This document shows, one piece after another, positions 1 through 8,408 of a DNA stretch of 64,000 nucleotides (the first letter of the stretch is position 1; each line of letters begins with the position of its first letter). A program made the translations under genes and the position numbers. The notes beneath the pieces are model-generated. The model had not been told where the DNA came from, did no database searches, and saw only the letters and a list, made by a program, of their open reading frames with translations. The DNA is from Streptomyces sp. DSM 110735 (GTDB lineage: Bacteria; Actinomycetota; Actinomycetes; Streptomycetales; Streptomycetaceae): positions 124,001 through 188,000 of the forward strand of contig NZ_JACYHF010000001.1 in NCBI RefSeq assembly GCF_016482685.1, given 5' to 3'.

Positions 1-671
1 CGGCCTCCGACCACAGCGAGACGGCACGTCCGCTGGCCACGATGCTGCCCGTCGACAAGCGGACCTCGGGCGAGCGGGTCACCGCGAGCGGGCGGTACGG
101 CAAGCAGTTGCTGGTCCCGGACCGGCAGCTCGACGGCCGGAACGGGTACTACGTGCTGACCCTGCTGCGCACCGGCGGCGGTCAGTCCCTGCCCGTCGTA
201 CGCGGCTGGCTGCCGGGGAGGGCGGACGCGCGCACCGCGCCCGCGCCGCCCACCGGCGAGGTCACCGTCACCGGCGCGCTCCAGGCGCCCGAGACCCCCG
301 GGGACAACGGCGTCAGCGCCCAGGGCGGACTGCCCGCCGGGCAGACGGGCGCGATCAGCCCTGCCTCGCTGGTCAACCTGGTGCCGGACAAGCTGTACGA
401 CGCGTGGGTGACCCTCGACCAGGGCGACGCGGGGATGAAGGCGGTCCCCGCCACCGCGCCCGCCGGGACCGGGCTCGACCTGAAGGCGTTCCAGAACCTC
501 GGCTACACCGGTGAGTGGTTCGTCTTCGCGGGGTTCGTGGTCTTCATGTGGTTCCGGCTGCTGCGCCGCGAGGCGGAAGCCGTGCGGGACGCCGAACTCG
601 GCATCCTGCCGCCTGAGCAGCAGGACGCCGAGCCGCCGGCTCAGGCTCCCGGGACCATCCCGGTGAAGTAG
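1..671 (+). CDS. SURF1 family protein, C-terminal part (5' end outside window)
   Basis: The frame is open from base 3 to the TAG at 669-671, so the gene starts before the window. SURF1 (Shy1) proteins are membrane proteins that help assemble cytochrome c oxidase and its heme a3 site. Visible here are the periplasmic domain (an LDGRNGYYVL segment, then a VVRGWLPG motif typical of the family's central conserved stretch) and a C-terminal transmembrane helix (about bases 506-560, GEWFVFAGFVVFMWF) followed by a charged, proline-rich cytoplasmic tail. The N-terminal helix is not in the window. The 3' end overlaps the convergent membrane protein gene by 31 bases. The family call rests on these motifs and on synteny. 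Confidence 0.75.
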   Translation, partial: ASDHSETARPLATMLPVDKRTSGERVTASGRYGKQLLVPDRQLDGRNGYYVLTLLRTGGGQSLPVVRGWLPGRADARTAPAPPTGEVTVTGALQAPETPGDNGVSAQGGLPAGQTGAISPASLVNLVPDKLYDAWVTLDQGDAGMKAVPATAPAGTGLDLKAFQNLGYTGEWFVFAGFVVFMWFRLLRREAEAVRDAELGILPPEQQDAEPPAQAPGTIPVK

Positions 672-2917
672 ACCGTTCCGGCGCACGCGTTCGGGACCGT
701 CGCGGAGGCGCTCGGCGTACCGCCGGTCCCGCTGTACGTCACGAGCACGCTGCCGTCGGCGGGAGCGCCGTCCGCCACGAGCTGGGGCGCCACGCCCTCC
801 GCACCGGTGTTCTCGGCGCCGCCGCTCGCGCTGCCGTCCGTGCCGCCGGTCGGGGTCGGGTCGGGCGTGGGGTCGCCACCGCCCGTGCCGCCGGTCGCGC
901 CGCCCTGGACGGGGCAGGTCTCCGAGGGCACGAACCCGAACTTCTCGGCGTACGACGCGCCCGGCTGGAGCACCAGCGTGGACACGACCAGACCGGGCGC
1001 TGGCAGCGCCGCCGCCGCGTCGCCGGGTACGTGCGTCGCGGTCGTGACCTTCGCGGGGTCGGCGGCGCCCTGCGCTGTCGCGCCGACGTAGCCGGTGCCG
1101 GTGACGGTGCAGGCGGTGCCGGAGGTGTTGGTGACGCGGAAGGTGCCGTAGACGACGCCGGAGGAGTCGGGGGCGTCCGTGGCGCCGGTCGCGCTGAGCT
1201 GTCCTGCCGTGCAGGCGGGACCGCCGGAGGCGAGGGTCGCGGAGGGGTCGGCGCCGCCGGTGGAGCCGTCGCCGCCGGAGTGCTTCTTCCCGGGCTCGCC
1301 CTTGTCGCCGTCCTTGCCGTGCTGACCTGCGGTGGTGCCCGCCTGACCGCCGGTGCCCTCGGTGGCGCCGCCGCTCCTGCTCTTGCCCTGGGTGCCCTGG
1401 GCGTCGGAGGACTGGCCCGCCATGGCGGTGTTGGGGTCGGTGCCGCCCGCGTTGGAGACGTGCACCAGCGCGGGGACGGCGGTGCACAGGAACAGCGCTG
1501 CCGCCGCCATGCCCACGACCGCCTGCCGCTTCCTGGCCCGCCGCGCGGGTACGGCGCGCCGCAGCCGGTCCAGCGAACCGTCCCTCGGCGCGATGTCGTC
1601 CACCGCGGTGTGCAGCAGCCGCCGCAACGCCAGCTCGTCCGACCCCAGCCCGCTCTCCACATCCTGCGGACCACCGAGATCACCCAGCCCCGGCAGCCCG
1701 GTGAGCCGAGCAAGCTCAGCGAGACCGTCACCGGACGCCTTCCCAGCGGGCTCAGCGGTGCGCGCCTCGCCCGGGGGCTGGCTCAGCTTCTGGGTGGGCT
1801 GCGCGTCCGGCTGCTGGGGCAGGTTCCGGGTCGGCTGCTCGTCCGACTGCTGGGGCAGGTTCCGGGTCGGCTGCTCGTCCGAGGTCTGGGGCAGCACCCG
1901 GGTCGGCTGCTCAGCCGAGGTCTCGGGCAGCTTCTGGGTGGGCTGCGCGTCCGGCTTCGGGGTCAGCGCCTGGGTGGGCTGCTCGTCCGGGGTCTGGGGC
2001 AGCATCCGGGTCGGCTGCGCGTCCGGAGTCTCGGGCAGCTTCTGGATGGGCTGCTCGTCCGACTGCTGGGCCAGCTTCCGGGTCTCGTCCGGGACCTGGG
2101 TCAGCTTCTGGGTGAGCTGCGCGTCCGAGGTCTGGGTCAGCGCCCGGGTCGGCTGCTCGTCCGGGTTCTCGACGCCCTCGGCGGCGGAGGGCGCCTTGTC
2201 CGCCCCGCCTGCCTTGGCCATCCGGACGGTCTCGGCAGCCTGCGCGACCGGGGTGACCGTCGAGCCCCGGGGGTTGTCAGCAGCCTCGGACGCCTCGGCG
2301 GACCCGGGTGCCTCGGCAGCCGCAGCACCCTCGGGTGCCTCTGCCACCTCGCGGGCGCCCGGCACCTCAAAGTCCTCGCCAGCCCCCGAAGTCGCAGACC
2401 CCTCGGATGCCTCCGCCACCTCGCGACCCCCCGGCGCCTCAGAATCCCCGCCAGCCCCGGAAGCCGCAGCACCCTCGGGCGCCTCAACCGCCTCGCGGGC
2501 GCCCGGCGCCTCGGAACCCTCGGCAGCGACCGGAGACTTCGCAGCCCCCGAGACCGCCGCAGGCGTCTCGCGAACCCCCGGCGTCTCAGAATCCCCGCCA
2601 GCCTCGGAAGCCGCAGACCCCTCGGATGCCTCTGCCGCCTCGCGGGCACCCGGCACTTCGGAACCCCCCGCAGCAACCGGAGACTTCACAACCCCCGAAA
2701 CCGCCGCAGGCATCTCTCGGGCACCCGGCGCCTCCGAACCCCCGGCAACAGCCGGAGACTTCGCAGCCCCCGGAACCGCCGGAGGCGTCTCGTGGTTCTC
2801 GCCGGTGGTCCGGCCGTCCCCCTGGGGGCCGTGCTTCACAGTTCCGTTCCCAGCGTGCGTAGGCGTGTCGTCGTGCCCGGTGTTCGGATCCCGCTCGCGC
2901 GGAGCGTTGCCGCTCAT
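641..2917 (-). CDS. Repeat-rich single-pass membrane protein coupled to SigE-type sigma factor
   Basis: The predicted protein has 758 residues. The ATG at 2917 overlaps the TGA of the upstream sigma gene (ATGA), so the two are probably co-translated; this fixes the start although the frame stays open further upstream. Residues 1-250 hold imperfect repeats of about 26 and 45 residues rich in A, G, E and P. Residues 253-383 hold about eleven 12-residue repeats of the type DEQPTRxLPQT. A conserved-looking segment at 420-460 (SDELALRRLLHTAVDDI, then an Arg-rich stretch) precedes one transmembrane helix at about 466-487. The extracellular part is Gly/Ser/Thr rich with a C-terminal globular region containing several Cys. 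The position suggests an anti-sigma or co-regulatory role, but no zinc-finger HxxxCxxC motif is visible, so that function is inferred from context only. It overlaps the convergent SURF1 gene. Confidence 0.8.
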   Translation of the reverse strand: MSGNAPRERDPNTGHDDTPTHAGNGTVKHGPQGDGRTTGENHETPPAVPGAAKSPAVAGGSEAPGAREMPAAVSGVVKSPVAAGGSEVPGAREAAEASEGSAASEAGGDSETPGVRETPAAVSGAAKSPVAAEGSEAPGAREAVEAPEGAAASGAGGDSEAPGGREVAEASEGSATSGAGEDFEVPGAREVAEAPEGAAAAEAPGSAEASEAADNPRGSTVTPVAQAAETVRMAKAGGADKAPSAAEGVENPDEQPTRALTQTSDAQLTQKLTQVPDETRKLAQQSDEQPIQKLPETPDAQPTRMLPQTPDEQPTQALTPKPDAQPTQKLPETSAEQPTRVLPQTSDEQPTRNLPQQSDEQPTRNLPQQPDAQPTQKLSQPPGEARTAEPAGKASGDGLAELARLTGLPGLGDLGGPQDVESGLGSDELALRRLLHTAVDDIAPRDGSLDRLRRAVPARRARKRQAVVGMAAAALFLCTAVPALVHVSNAGGTDPNTAMAGQSSDAQGTQGKSRSGGATEGTGGQAGTTAGQHGKDGDKGEPGKKHSGGDGSTGGADPSATLASGGPACTAGQLSATGATDAPDSSGVVYGTFRVTNTSGTACTVTGTGYVGATAQGAADPAKVTTATHVPGDAAAALPAPGLVVSTLVLQPGASYAEKFGFVPSETCPVQGGATGGTGGGDPTPDPTPTGGTDGSASGGAENTGAEGVAPQLVADGAPADGSVLVTYSGTGGTPSASATVPNACAGTVYFTGMVPGA
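1769..2161 (-). repeat. In-frame 36-nt (12-residue) tandem repeats
   Basis: About eleven diverged copies of a 36-base unit encode the consensus DEQPTRxLPQTx (variants DAQPTQKLPET, DEQPTRNLPQQ). All copies stay in frame inside the sigma-linked membrane protein, at residues 253-383. There are no unique spacers and the unit diverges codon by codon, so this is a protein repeat rather than a CRISPR array. Confidence 0.9.
2303..2785 (-). repeat. Long in-frame Ala/Gly/Pro/Glu-rich repeats
   Basis: Residues 45-205 of the sigma-linked protein contain repeated blocks of the type EAPGAREMPAAVSG, KSPVAAGGSE and EGSAASEAGGDS. The copies are imperfect and alternate between two block types. The composition predicts a disordered, extended cytoplasmic arm. 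Copy number in this stretch is likely to vary between strains. Confidence 0.8.
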
Positions 2918-3591
2918 GTCTTCGCCCCCATCGACACCCGCAGCGCGGCGATGCCACGGGAGCCGTACGCCTTGACCGAGCCCAGCGAGATGCCGAGCGT
3001 CTCGGCGACCTGCGCCTCCGTCATGTCGGCGAAGTAGCGCAGGACGAGGACCTCGCGCTGGCGGCGCTGGAGTCCCTTCATCGCCTTGATGAGGGAGTCG
3101 CGCTCCAACTGGTCGTAGGCGCCCTCCTCCGCGCTCGCCATGTCGGGCATCGGCTTGGAGAGGAGCTTCAGGCCGAGGATGCGCCGACGCAGCGCGGAGC
3201 GGGAGAGGTTGACGACCGTCTGCCGGAGGTAGGCGAGGGTCTTCTCGGGGTCGCGCACGCGTTTGCGCGCCGAGTGAACGCGGATGAACGCCTCCTGCAC
3301 GACATCCTCGCAAGACGCGGTGTCGTCGAGCAGCAGCGCCGCGAGCCCCAGCAGCGAGCGGTAGTGCGCGCGGTAGGTCTCGGTGAGATGGTCGACGGTC
3401 GTACCGGCGGCCGCGTCGGCAGCCTGGTCCTCGGAGCCGTCGCGCTGGCCGGGTATGCGGGTCTGCCGTCCCGTGGGCATCGGCGCGATCACCGGCATGT
3501 CGCCGAACGCGCGCGGCCGGAGGACGGCGCGGGGCGGACGGAGCGCCGCGGCGCCGCCTGCCGTTGGGGATACGCCCTGCTCGAAGAGCAT
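2914..3591 (-). CDS. SigE-family ECF RNA polymerase sigma factor
   Basis: An ECF-type sigma factor with the sigma-2 region (YRAHYRSLLGLAALLLDD, then CEDVVQEAFIRVH) and the sigma-4 helix-turn-helix (LQRRQREVLVLRYFADMTEAQVAETLGISLGSVKAYGSRG). It directs RNA polymerase to a specific promoter set, not identifiable here. The start is uncertain. ATG 3591 (MLFEQG) is chosen, but in-frame ATGs at 3498 and 3480 and GTGs at 3633 and 3618 are alternatives, and none has a strong Shine-Dalgarno sequence; the conserved domain begins about 75 residues after 3645. Its TGA overlaps the ATG of the downstream membrane protein, the usual layout for a sigma factor and its regulator. Confidence 0.88.
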   Translation of the reverse strand: MLFEQGVSPTAGGAAALRPPRAVLRPRAFGDMPVIAPMPTGRQTRIPGQRDGSEDQAADAAAGTTVDHLTETYRAHYRSLLGLAALLLDDTASCEDVVQEAFIRVHSARKRVRDPEKTLAYLRQTVVNLSRSALRRRILGLKLLSKPMPDMASAEEGAYDQLERDSLIKAMKGLQRRQREVLVLRYFADMTEAQVAETLGISLGSVKAYGSRGIAALRVSMGAKT

Positions 3592-3959
3592 CGGGGCGAA
3601 TTCGAGTACCTCTGCCACGTCAGTTGGACACACGCACCCCCACAAGGGTTGTACGTGCCGGGCGTCACATGTGCGACGACCGACGGTTCCTCAAGTGCCG
3701 CCATGCGTCCCGCTCATCCCCTGTGTCCTCGTCGAACGGGCGTCACACGCCCCCGATCACGGCGCCCCCGCGCCGGACTCCCGCGCCCTACGGCCCCACA
3801 CGGTGACCGCAAAGACGCTCCCCGCCCTTCGCGTGGTTGCGGAGGGCGGGGAGGAAATCCTCTGTTGCCGTGAAGCCGGGGTTCAAGTGGTGTGGACCAT
3901 GGTTCCGGCCACATTTCTTAAAACAATCCTACGGAATCCACAGGATTCCCCCACCGTTC
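3592..3959. other. Intergenic region between sigma gene and asd (368 nt)
   Basis: Downstream of asd and upstream of the sigma gene, both on the minus strand. It holds a strong hairpin (3818-3853), a short perfect inverted repeat at 3933-3949 and, closer to the sigma gene, presumably that gene's promoter. No coding sequence is convincing here. Confidence 0.6.
3808..3853 (-). terminator. Probable terminator of the lysC-asd operon
   Basis: An 11-bp GC-rich stem (CTCCCCGCCCT at 3818-3828 against AGGGCGGGGAG at 3843-3853) with a 14-nt loop lies about 105 nt downstream of the asd stop codon. On the minus strand it is followed by CGTCTTT. A second, smaller inverted repeat GGAATCC-ACA-GGATTCC lies at 3933-3949, closer to asd. 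Confidence 0.6.
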
Positions 3960-5186
3960 CTACAGGTTCCCGGCGGCGAGCAGCTCCGCGATCTGCGCGG
4001 TGTTGAGCGCGGCGCCCTTGCGCAGGTTGTCGCCGCAGACGAAGAGTTCGAGCGCGGCGGGGTCGTCGAGCGCCCGCCGGACCCTGCCGACCCAGGTGGG
4101 GTCGGTGCCCACCACGTCCGCGGGGGTGGGGAACTCACCCGCCGCGGGGTCGTCGCACAGCACCACACCGGGCGCGGTCGCGAGGATCTCGCGGGCGCCG
4201 TCGACGGTGACCTCGTCCTGGAAGCGGGCGTGGACGGTCGCCGAGTGGACGGTGACGACGGGGACCCGGACACAGGTGACGGCGACGGGGAGGTCCGGCA
4301 GCCCGAGGACCCTGCGGGACTCCTCCCGCACCCCCAGCTCCTCGGTGGACCAGCCGTCCGCGCCGAGCGACCCCGCCCACGGGACGACGTTGAGCGCGAC
4401 CGGCTCCGGGAACGGTCCGGTCAGCTCGCCCGCCGCCCGCCGTACGTCACCGGGGGCGCCGCCGAGTTCCGTACCGGCGACGAGGGACAACTGGGCGCGC
4501 AGGGTCTCCACCCCGGCGCGTCCGGCGCCGCTGACCGCCTGGTACGAGGAGACGACCAGCTCGCGCAGTCCGTACTCGGCGTGCAGCGCGCCGAGGGCGA
4601 CGATCATCGACAGGGTCGTACCGCCCGGACTGGCGACGATGCCGCGCGGGCGGTTGCGCACGGCGTGCGGGTTGATCTCGGGGACGACGAGCGGCACCTC
4701 GGGGTCGGTCCGGAAGGCGCCGGAGGTGTCCACGACGACCGTGCCGCGCGCGGCGGCGAGCGGCGCCCACTGGGCGGCGACCGCGTCGGGCACGGCGAAC
4801 AGCGCGATGTCGATGCCGTCGAAGGCGTCCTCGTTCACCGCGCCGACCTCGGTCTCCGCCCCGCGCACGGTCAGCTTGCGGCCGGCCGAGCGCGGGGAGG
4901 CGAGCAGTCTGATCTCGCCCCACACGTCCGCGCGCTGGGACAGGATCTGGAGCAGGACGGAGCCGACGGCACCGGTCGCCCCCACGACCGCGAGGCCCGG
5001 TCGTCGAACTCCCGGCGTCCGCCCGTAGGGCGGGCCTTGCGGCGTCAGGTGCGTGCTCTCGGCGTGCCGGGCCCCGGCCCTCGTACTGGATGTACGTGGG
5101 TCTGGGCCCGGTGCGGCGAGAGTGCGTGCATGGCGTCGCGAGGCAGACGGGAGTTCGACGACCGGGCCCGGGGCGGGGCGGTTCAT
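3960..5186 (-). CDS. asd: Aspartate-semialdehyde dehydrogenase homolog lacking the catalytic cysteine
   Basis: Asd reduces aspartyl phosphate to aspartate semialdehyde for lysine, threonine and methionine synthesis. The NADP-binding start (AVVGATGAVGSV, about residues 67-78), the QAVSGAGRAG segment, RVPVVTVHS (substrate Arg and catalytic His) and the C-terminal GDNLRKGAALNTAQ are all present. However, the active-site motif, normally N-P-N-C-T/S, reads S-P-G-G-T (residues 186-190; the Cys position is codon 4622-4620, GGT). As drawn, the product cannot form the acyl-enzyme intermediate. The ATG at 5186 overlaps the lysC stop (TGATG), which supports this start, but the first 60 or so residues are low-complexity and have no family counterpart. 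At 408 residues it is longer than the usual 340-350. It could be a regulatory or inactive paralog, with another Asd elsewhere, or a sequencing or assembly artefact. Confidence 0.85.
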   Translation of the reverse strand: MNRPAPGPVVELPSASRRHARTLAAPGPDPRTSSTRAGARHAESTHLTPQGPPYGRTPGVRRPGLAVVGATGAVGSVLLQILSQRADVWGEIRLLASPRSAGRKLTVRGAETEVGAVNEDAFDGIDIALFAVPDAVAAQWAPLAAARGTVVVDTSGAFRTDPEVPLVVPEINPHAVRNRPRGIVASPGGTTLSMIVALGALHAEYGLRELVVSSYQAVSGAGRAGVETLRAQLSLVAGTELGGAPGDVRRAAGELTGPFPEPVALNVVPWAGSLGADGWSTEELGVREESRRVLGLPDLPVAVTCVRVPVVTVHSATVHARFQDEVTVDGAREILATAPGVVLCDDPAAGEFPTPADVVGTDPTWVGRVRRALDDPAALELFVCGDNLRKGAALNTAQIAELLAAGNL

Positions 5187-6463
5187 CAGCGGCCCGTGCC
5201 TCCGTAGACCACGGCCTCGTCGCTGTCGGAGTCCAGACCGAAGGCGGTGTGCACGGCGCGCACGGCTTCGGTGACGTCGTCGGCGCGGGTGACGACCGAG
5301 ATGCGGATCTCGGAGGTCGAGATCAGCTCGATGTTGACGCCCGCGTCGCTCAGCGCCTCGAAGAAGGCGGCGGTGACGCCCGGGTTGGTCTTCATCCCGG
5401 CGCCGACGAGGGAGATCTTGCCGATCTGGTCGTCGTAGCGCAGGGAGTCGAAGCCGATGCCGGGGCGGTTCTTCTCCAGGGCGTCGATCGCCTTGCGGCC
5501 CTCGGTCTTCGGCAGGGTGAAGGAGATGTCGGTCAGCCCGGTGGAGGCGGCCGACACGTTCTGCACCACCATGTCGATGTTGATCTCGGCGTCCGCGATG
5601 GTGCGGAAGATGGCGGCGGCCTCGCCCGGCTTGTCCGGCACGCCGACGACCGTGATCTTGGCCTCGGAGGTGTCGTGCGCGACACCGGAGATGATGGCCT
5701 GCTCCACCTGCTGTTCCCCTTGCTCGATCGGCTCGCTGCTGACCCACGTGCCCTTGAGTCCGCTGAAGGAGGAGCGGACGTGGATCGGGATGTTGTACCG
5801 GCGGGCGTACTCCACGCAGCGGTGGAGCAGCACCTTGGAGCCGGACGCGGCCAGCTCCAGCATGTCCTCGAAGGAGATCCAGTCGATCTTCCGCGCCTTC
5901 TTCACCACGCGCGGGTCGGCGGTGAACACGCCGTCCACGTCGGTGTAGATCTCGCAGACCTCGGCGTCGAGGGCGGCGGCGAGCGCCACGGCCGTGGTGT
6001 CGGACCCGCCGCGCCCCAGCGTGGTGATGTCCTTCTTGTCCTGGCTGACGCCCTGGAACCCGGCGACGATCGCGATGTTGCCCTCGTCGAGCGCGGTGCG
6101 GATGCGACCGGGCGTGACGTCGATGATCCGGGCTTTGTTGTGGACCGAGTCGGTGATGACGCCTGCCTGGCTGCCGGTGAACGACTGGGCTTCGTGGCCC
6201 AGGTTTTTGATCGCCATCGCCAGCAGGGCCATGGAGATACGCTCTCCGGCGGTCAGCAGCATGTCGAATTCACGTCCGGCAGGCATCGGAGACACCTGCT
6301 CGGCGAGATCGATCAGCTCGTCCGTCGTGTCGCCCATCGCGGAAACGACGACAACCACCTGGTTGCCGTTCTTCTTCGCTTCCACGATCCGCTTGGCGAC
6401 GCGCTTGATGCCCTCGGCATCGGCTACGGAGGAGCCTCCGTACTTCTGCACGACAAGGCCCAC
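5186..6463 (-). CDS. lysC: Aspartokinase (aspartate kinase)
   Basis: Phosphorylates aspartate at the first step of the lysine/threonine/methionine pathway. The protein has 425 residues: an N-terminal amino-acid kinase domain ([12 protein letters not shown] near residue 8, [28 protein letters not shown]) followed by two C-terminal ACT domains that bind feedback effectors ([29 protein letters not shown]). GTG 6463 is chosen because GCGAGGAGCGCAC lies just upstream and the product then begins GLVVQKYGG as in the family. In related species the gene also yields a C-terminal beta subunit from an internal start; no attempt was made to place that here. It is the first gene of an operon with asd (1-base overlap). 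Confidence 0.95.
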   Translation of the reverse strand: MGLVVQKYGGSSVADAEGIKRVAKRIVEAKKNGNQVVVVVSAMGDTTDELIDLAEQVSPMPAGREFDMLLTAGERISMALLAMAIKNLGHEAQSFTGSQAGVITDSVHNKARIIDVTPGRIRTALDEGNIAIVAGFQGVSQDKKDITTLGRGGSDTTAVALAAALDAEVCEIYTDVDGVFTADPRVVKKARKIDWISFEDMLELAASGSKVLLHRCVEYARRYNIPIHVRSSFSGLKGTWVSSEPIEQGEQQVEQAIISGVAHDTSEAKITVVGVPDKPGEAAAIFRTIADAEINIDMVVQNVSAASTGLTDISFTLPKTEGRKAIDALEKNRPGIGFDSLRYDDQIGKISLVGAGMKTNPGVTAAFFEALSDAGVNIELISTSEIRISVVTRADDVTEAVRAVHTAFGLDSDSDEAVVYGGTGR

Positions 6464-6617
6464 GTGCGCTCCTCGCTCGGTTCGTTTGTGTCGGCTCAGT
6501 CTATCGAGCGTCCGAAATCGGCCACCGCGCTCCCGCATGGTGAGACATCGTCCGCCCGGTCCCGAACCTGCCCAGCCCACCGCCCCTCACGCGGAACGTG
6601 CCCCGCGTCACAGCGCG

Positions 6618-7250
6618 TCAGTCGACGAACTCTTTGAGAGGGGCGGTGTCGAGGATGATGTCGACGGGGTCGGGCAGCTTGACGGAGGCGCCGAAGGGCA
6701 GCTTCTCGGCGTGGAGGTAGCGGCCGTTCTCCGGCTGGTTGTACACCACGACCGAGCCGTCGTCCCGGTCGATGAGCAGATACACAGGGATACCTGCTGC
6801 GGCATAGCCGCCGGGTTTCTCGACTCGGTCCCGCTGGTTGGTGTCGGAGTCATGCGACGTTACTTCCACTGCCATCAGTACACCCCCTGCGTCGGACCAG
6901 TCTCCGTGCCCCGCCGGGAATCCGAACGGCGCGAGAACGCCATCCGGACGTGCCCGCCCCTTCCGATAGCGCTCAACCTTCATCCCTCGGTCCCCGTACA
7001 ACCAGAGCTCGGGGCGATGCTGCATGCACAGCCGCTGCAACCAGGCGATGATGTGGTCGTGGTTGCCATCGGTCACCGGCTTGACCTGGACCTTCCCATT
7101 GATGAACTCCAGCCGCACGGTCTCCGGGGCACGGCGTTCGAGCTCCTCGAACTCCTCGACGGACATCTGCGGCCTGTCCTCGGTCCTGGGGGTCATGGCG
7201 TCGCCTCCTCGACTCCATGGTGCCCCGGCCTGCGCCTCCTGCACGCTCAT
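6618..7250 (-). CDS. Uma2 family endonuclease (DUF820)
   Basis: A 210-residue protein with the Uma2 (PD-(D/E)XK superfamily) signature: MSVEEFEELERRAPETVRLEFINGKV at the start, a central RARPDGVLAPFG segment (the active-site aspartate), and MAVEVTSHDSDTNQRDRVEKPGGYAAAGIPVYLLIDRDD, which holds the E-V-x-S motif and the conserved K region. Uma2 proteins are very numerous in Streptomyces and their biological role is not settled. The start at 7250 overlaps the stop of the upstream winged-helix gene (ATGA), so the two are probably co-translated; an internal ATG at 7196 is an alternative. It lies at the edge of an accessory block. Confidence 0.85.
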   Translation of the reverse strand: MSVQEAQAGAPWSRGGDAMTPRTEDRPQMSVEEFEELERRAPETVRLEFINGKVQVKPVTDGNHDHIIAWLQRLCMQHRPELWLYGDRGMKVERYRKGRARPDGVLAPFGFPAGHGDWSDAGGVLMAVEVTSHDSDTNQRDRVEKPGGYAAAGIPVYLLIDRDDGSVVVYNQPENGRYLHAEKLPFGASVKLPDPVDIILDTAPLKEFVD

Positions 7251-8218
7251 ACGTCCCTCCCCGCCCTGGGCCGCAGCCTGGCGGCCCTGCGCAGCTCGGC
7301 CGCCCAGTGGGTCACGTCGACCACCCCGGTGTCGTCGGCCGGGTCGCGCAGGAACGTCTCCGGGACGTATCCGATCGGCGGCCCTTCCATTTCGGCCGCC
7401 TCATCCGCCTCGATCTCGGCATGGCACTCACGGCAGATCCCGTCGATGATCTCCGTCGTCCGCTCGTCCGCGTCACAGGTGACGCAGGCCATGATCACGC
7501 GGTTGATGCGGGCGCGGCGTCCGGTCTTCTGCCGGATCTTCGCCTTCGTCGGGGGCATCTTGTCCTCCAGTCGTTTGCGGGCGAGTCCGCCCGGGTTGGT
7601 GACGGCGGGCGGGAGCCCGTCGGTCAGGGCCTTGGTGATCTCCTGCGGCGTCGCGCCGAGCGCCAGCCACTGCGCGGCGAGGGATTCGAGGGAACGGCAG
7701 TCCGACGCGGACAGCGCCATGCGCGGGTCGGCGTCGCGCAGGTCGGCGAGGGTGCGATAGGCGTCGCCGGGCTCGTCCGAGGGCTCCTCGGAGGGCTGCT
7801 CGTCGAGTGCGGCCGGGGCGGCTTCGGCGGCCCGCGCCAGCCCGGACTCGTACTGGTCGGTGACGTCCAGGCCCTTGCGCTCGCGTACGAACTCCGCCCA
7901 CCACTCCGGTGACCTGGGCGTACGCGACCAGTACGTCCGCGTGACCCAGCGCATCGAGTTGTCCTCGACGGTGAGGTGCTCCCGGATGTGCCGCAGGTGG
8001 CCGGCCGCGGTGATGCGCTTCAGCGACGTGCGCACGGCCTGCTGGCCGTAGCGGGGATGTACGGCGGCGATCGCCTTGTAGCCCATCGCGTGACCGTCGC
8101 CGAGATGGTCGACGAAGACGGCGATCTCGCGGTCACGAGGGCTCAGATGTGCGAAGTCCGGGTCGCCGTGCGGATGTTCGTCACCGGCAGAGCGCTTGCC
8201 GTAGCCCGATTTGGCCAT
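7247..8218 (-). CDS. Winged-helix protein with C-terminal CxxC...CxxC motif
   Basis: The protein has 323 residues from ATG 8218 (MAKSGYGKRS); longer starts are possible. The N-terminal third looks like a winged helix-turn-helix (LSPRDREIAVFVDHLGD, then GQQAVRTSLKRITAAGHLRHIREHL). The middle is acidic and Pro-rich. A basic stretch (PPTKAKIRQKTGRRARINRV) precedes a zinc-ribbon-like CVTCDADERTTEIIDGICREC. Similar proteins in Streptomyces are annotated as MarR-like or as plasmid/accessory-element regulators; I do not recognise a precise function. It is coupled to the Uma2 gene. A perfect inverted repeat 72 nt upstream (8290-8309) is a good candidate for an autoregulatory site. Confidence 0.75.
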   Translation of the reverse strand: MAKSGYGKRSAGDEHPHGDPDFAHLSPRDREIAVFVDHLGDGHAMGYKAIAAVHPRYGQQAVRTSLKRITAAGHLRHIREHLTVEDNSMRWVTRTYWSRTPRSPEWWAEFVRERKGLDVTDQYESGLARAAEAAPAALDEQPSEEPSDEPGDAYRTLADLRDADPRMALSASDCRSLESLAAQWLALGATPQEITKALTDGLPPAVTNPGGLARKRLEDKMPPTKAKIRQKTGRRARINRVIMACVTCDADERTTEIIDGICRECHAEIEADEAAEMEGPPIGYVPETFLRDPADDTGVVDVTHWAAELRRAARLRPRAGRDV

Positions 8219-8289
8219 GGGGTGGGACGGGGACGGCAGGGCAGCACTAGGGTATGAGCAAGCCACGGCCGGGGCTCCTCGATTGGTTG

Positions 8290-8309
8290 GTATCGAGGTT
8301 CCTCGATAC
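8290..8309. promoter_or_regulatory. Perfect 9-2-9 palindrome, candidate operator
   Basis: GTATCGAGG-TT-CCTCGATAC is a perfect inverted repeat with 9-bp arms located 72 nt upstream of the winged-helix gene start. A further half-site (CTCCTCGAT) lies just before it at about 8276-8284. The symmetry suits a dimeric winged-helix repressor, and the adjacent gene product is the obvious candidate. Confidence 0.55.
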
Positions 8310-8408
8310 GTAGGCCGAGGCCCCGGAGCCGGTGTTGCCGCACCGACCGGGGCCGATCTATTGCCGCGAACCTAGGGCGGCTTTACTCTTCAGCGCAAGC
8401 CGATCACA

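Noticed and set aside
1769..2161. 36-nt periodic repeats resembling a CRISPR array
   Set aside because: The period is exactly 12 codons, the copies diverge by codon, there are no unique spacers and no cas genes; it is an in-frame protein repeat.
1031..3037. Long plus-strand open frame opposite the sigma-linked membrane protein
   Set aside because: Leu/Gly/Arg-rich antisense sequence without domain or RBS; it is a by-product of the repeats and high GC on the minus strand.
3837..5207. Long plus-strand frame opposite asd
   Set aside because: Composition is Gly/Arg/Asp-rich with no motif, while the minus strand encodes clear Asd motifs.
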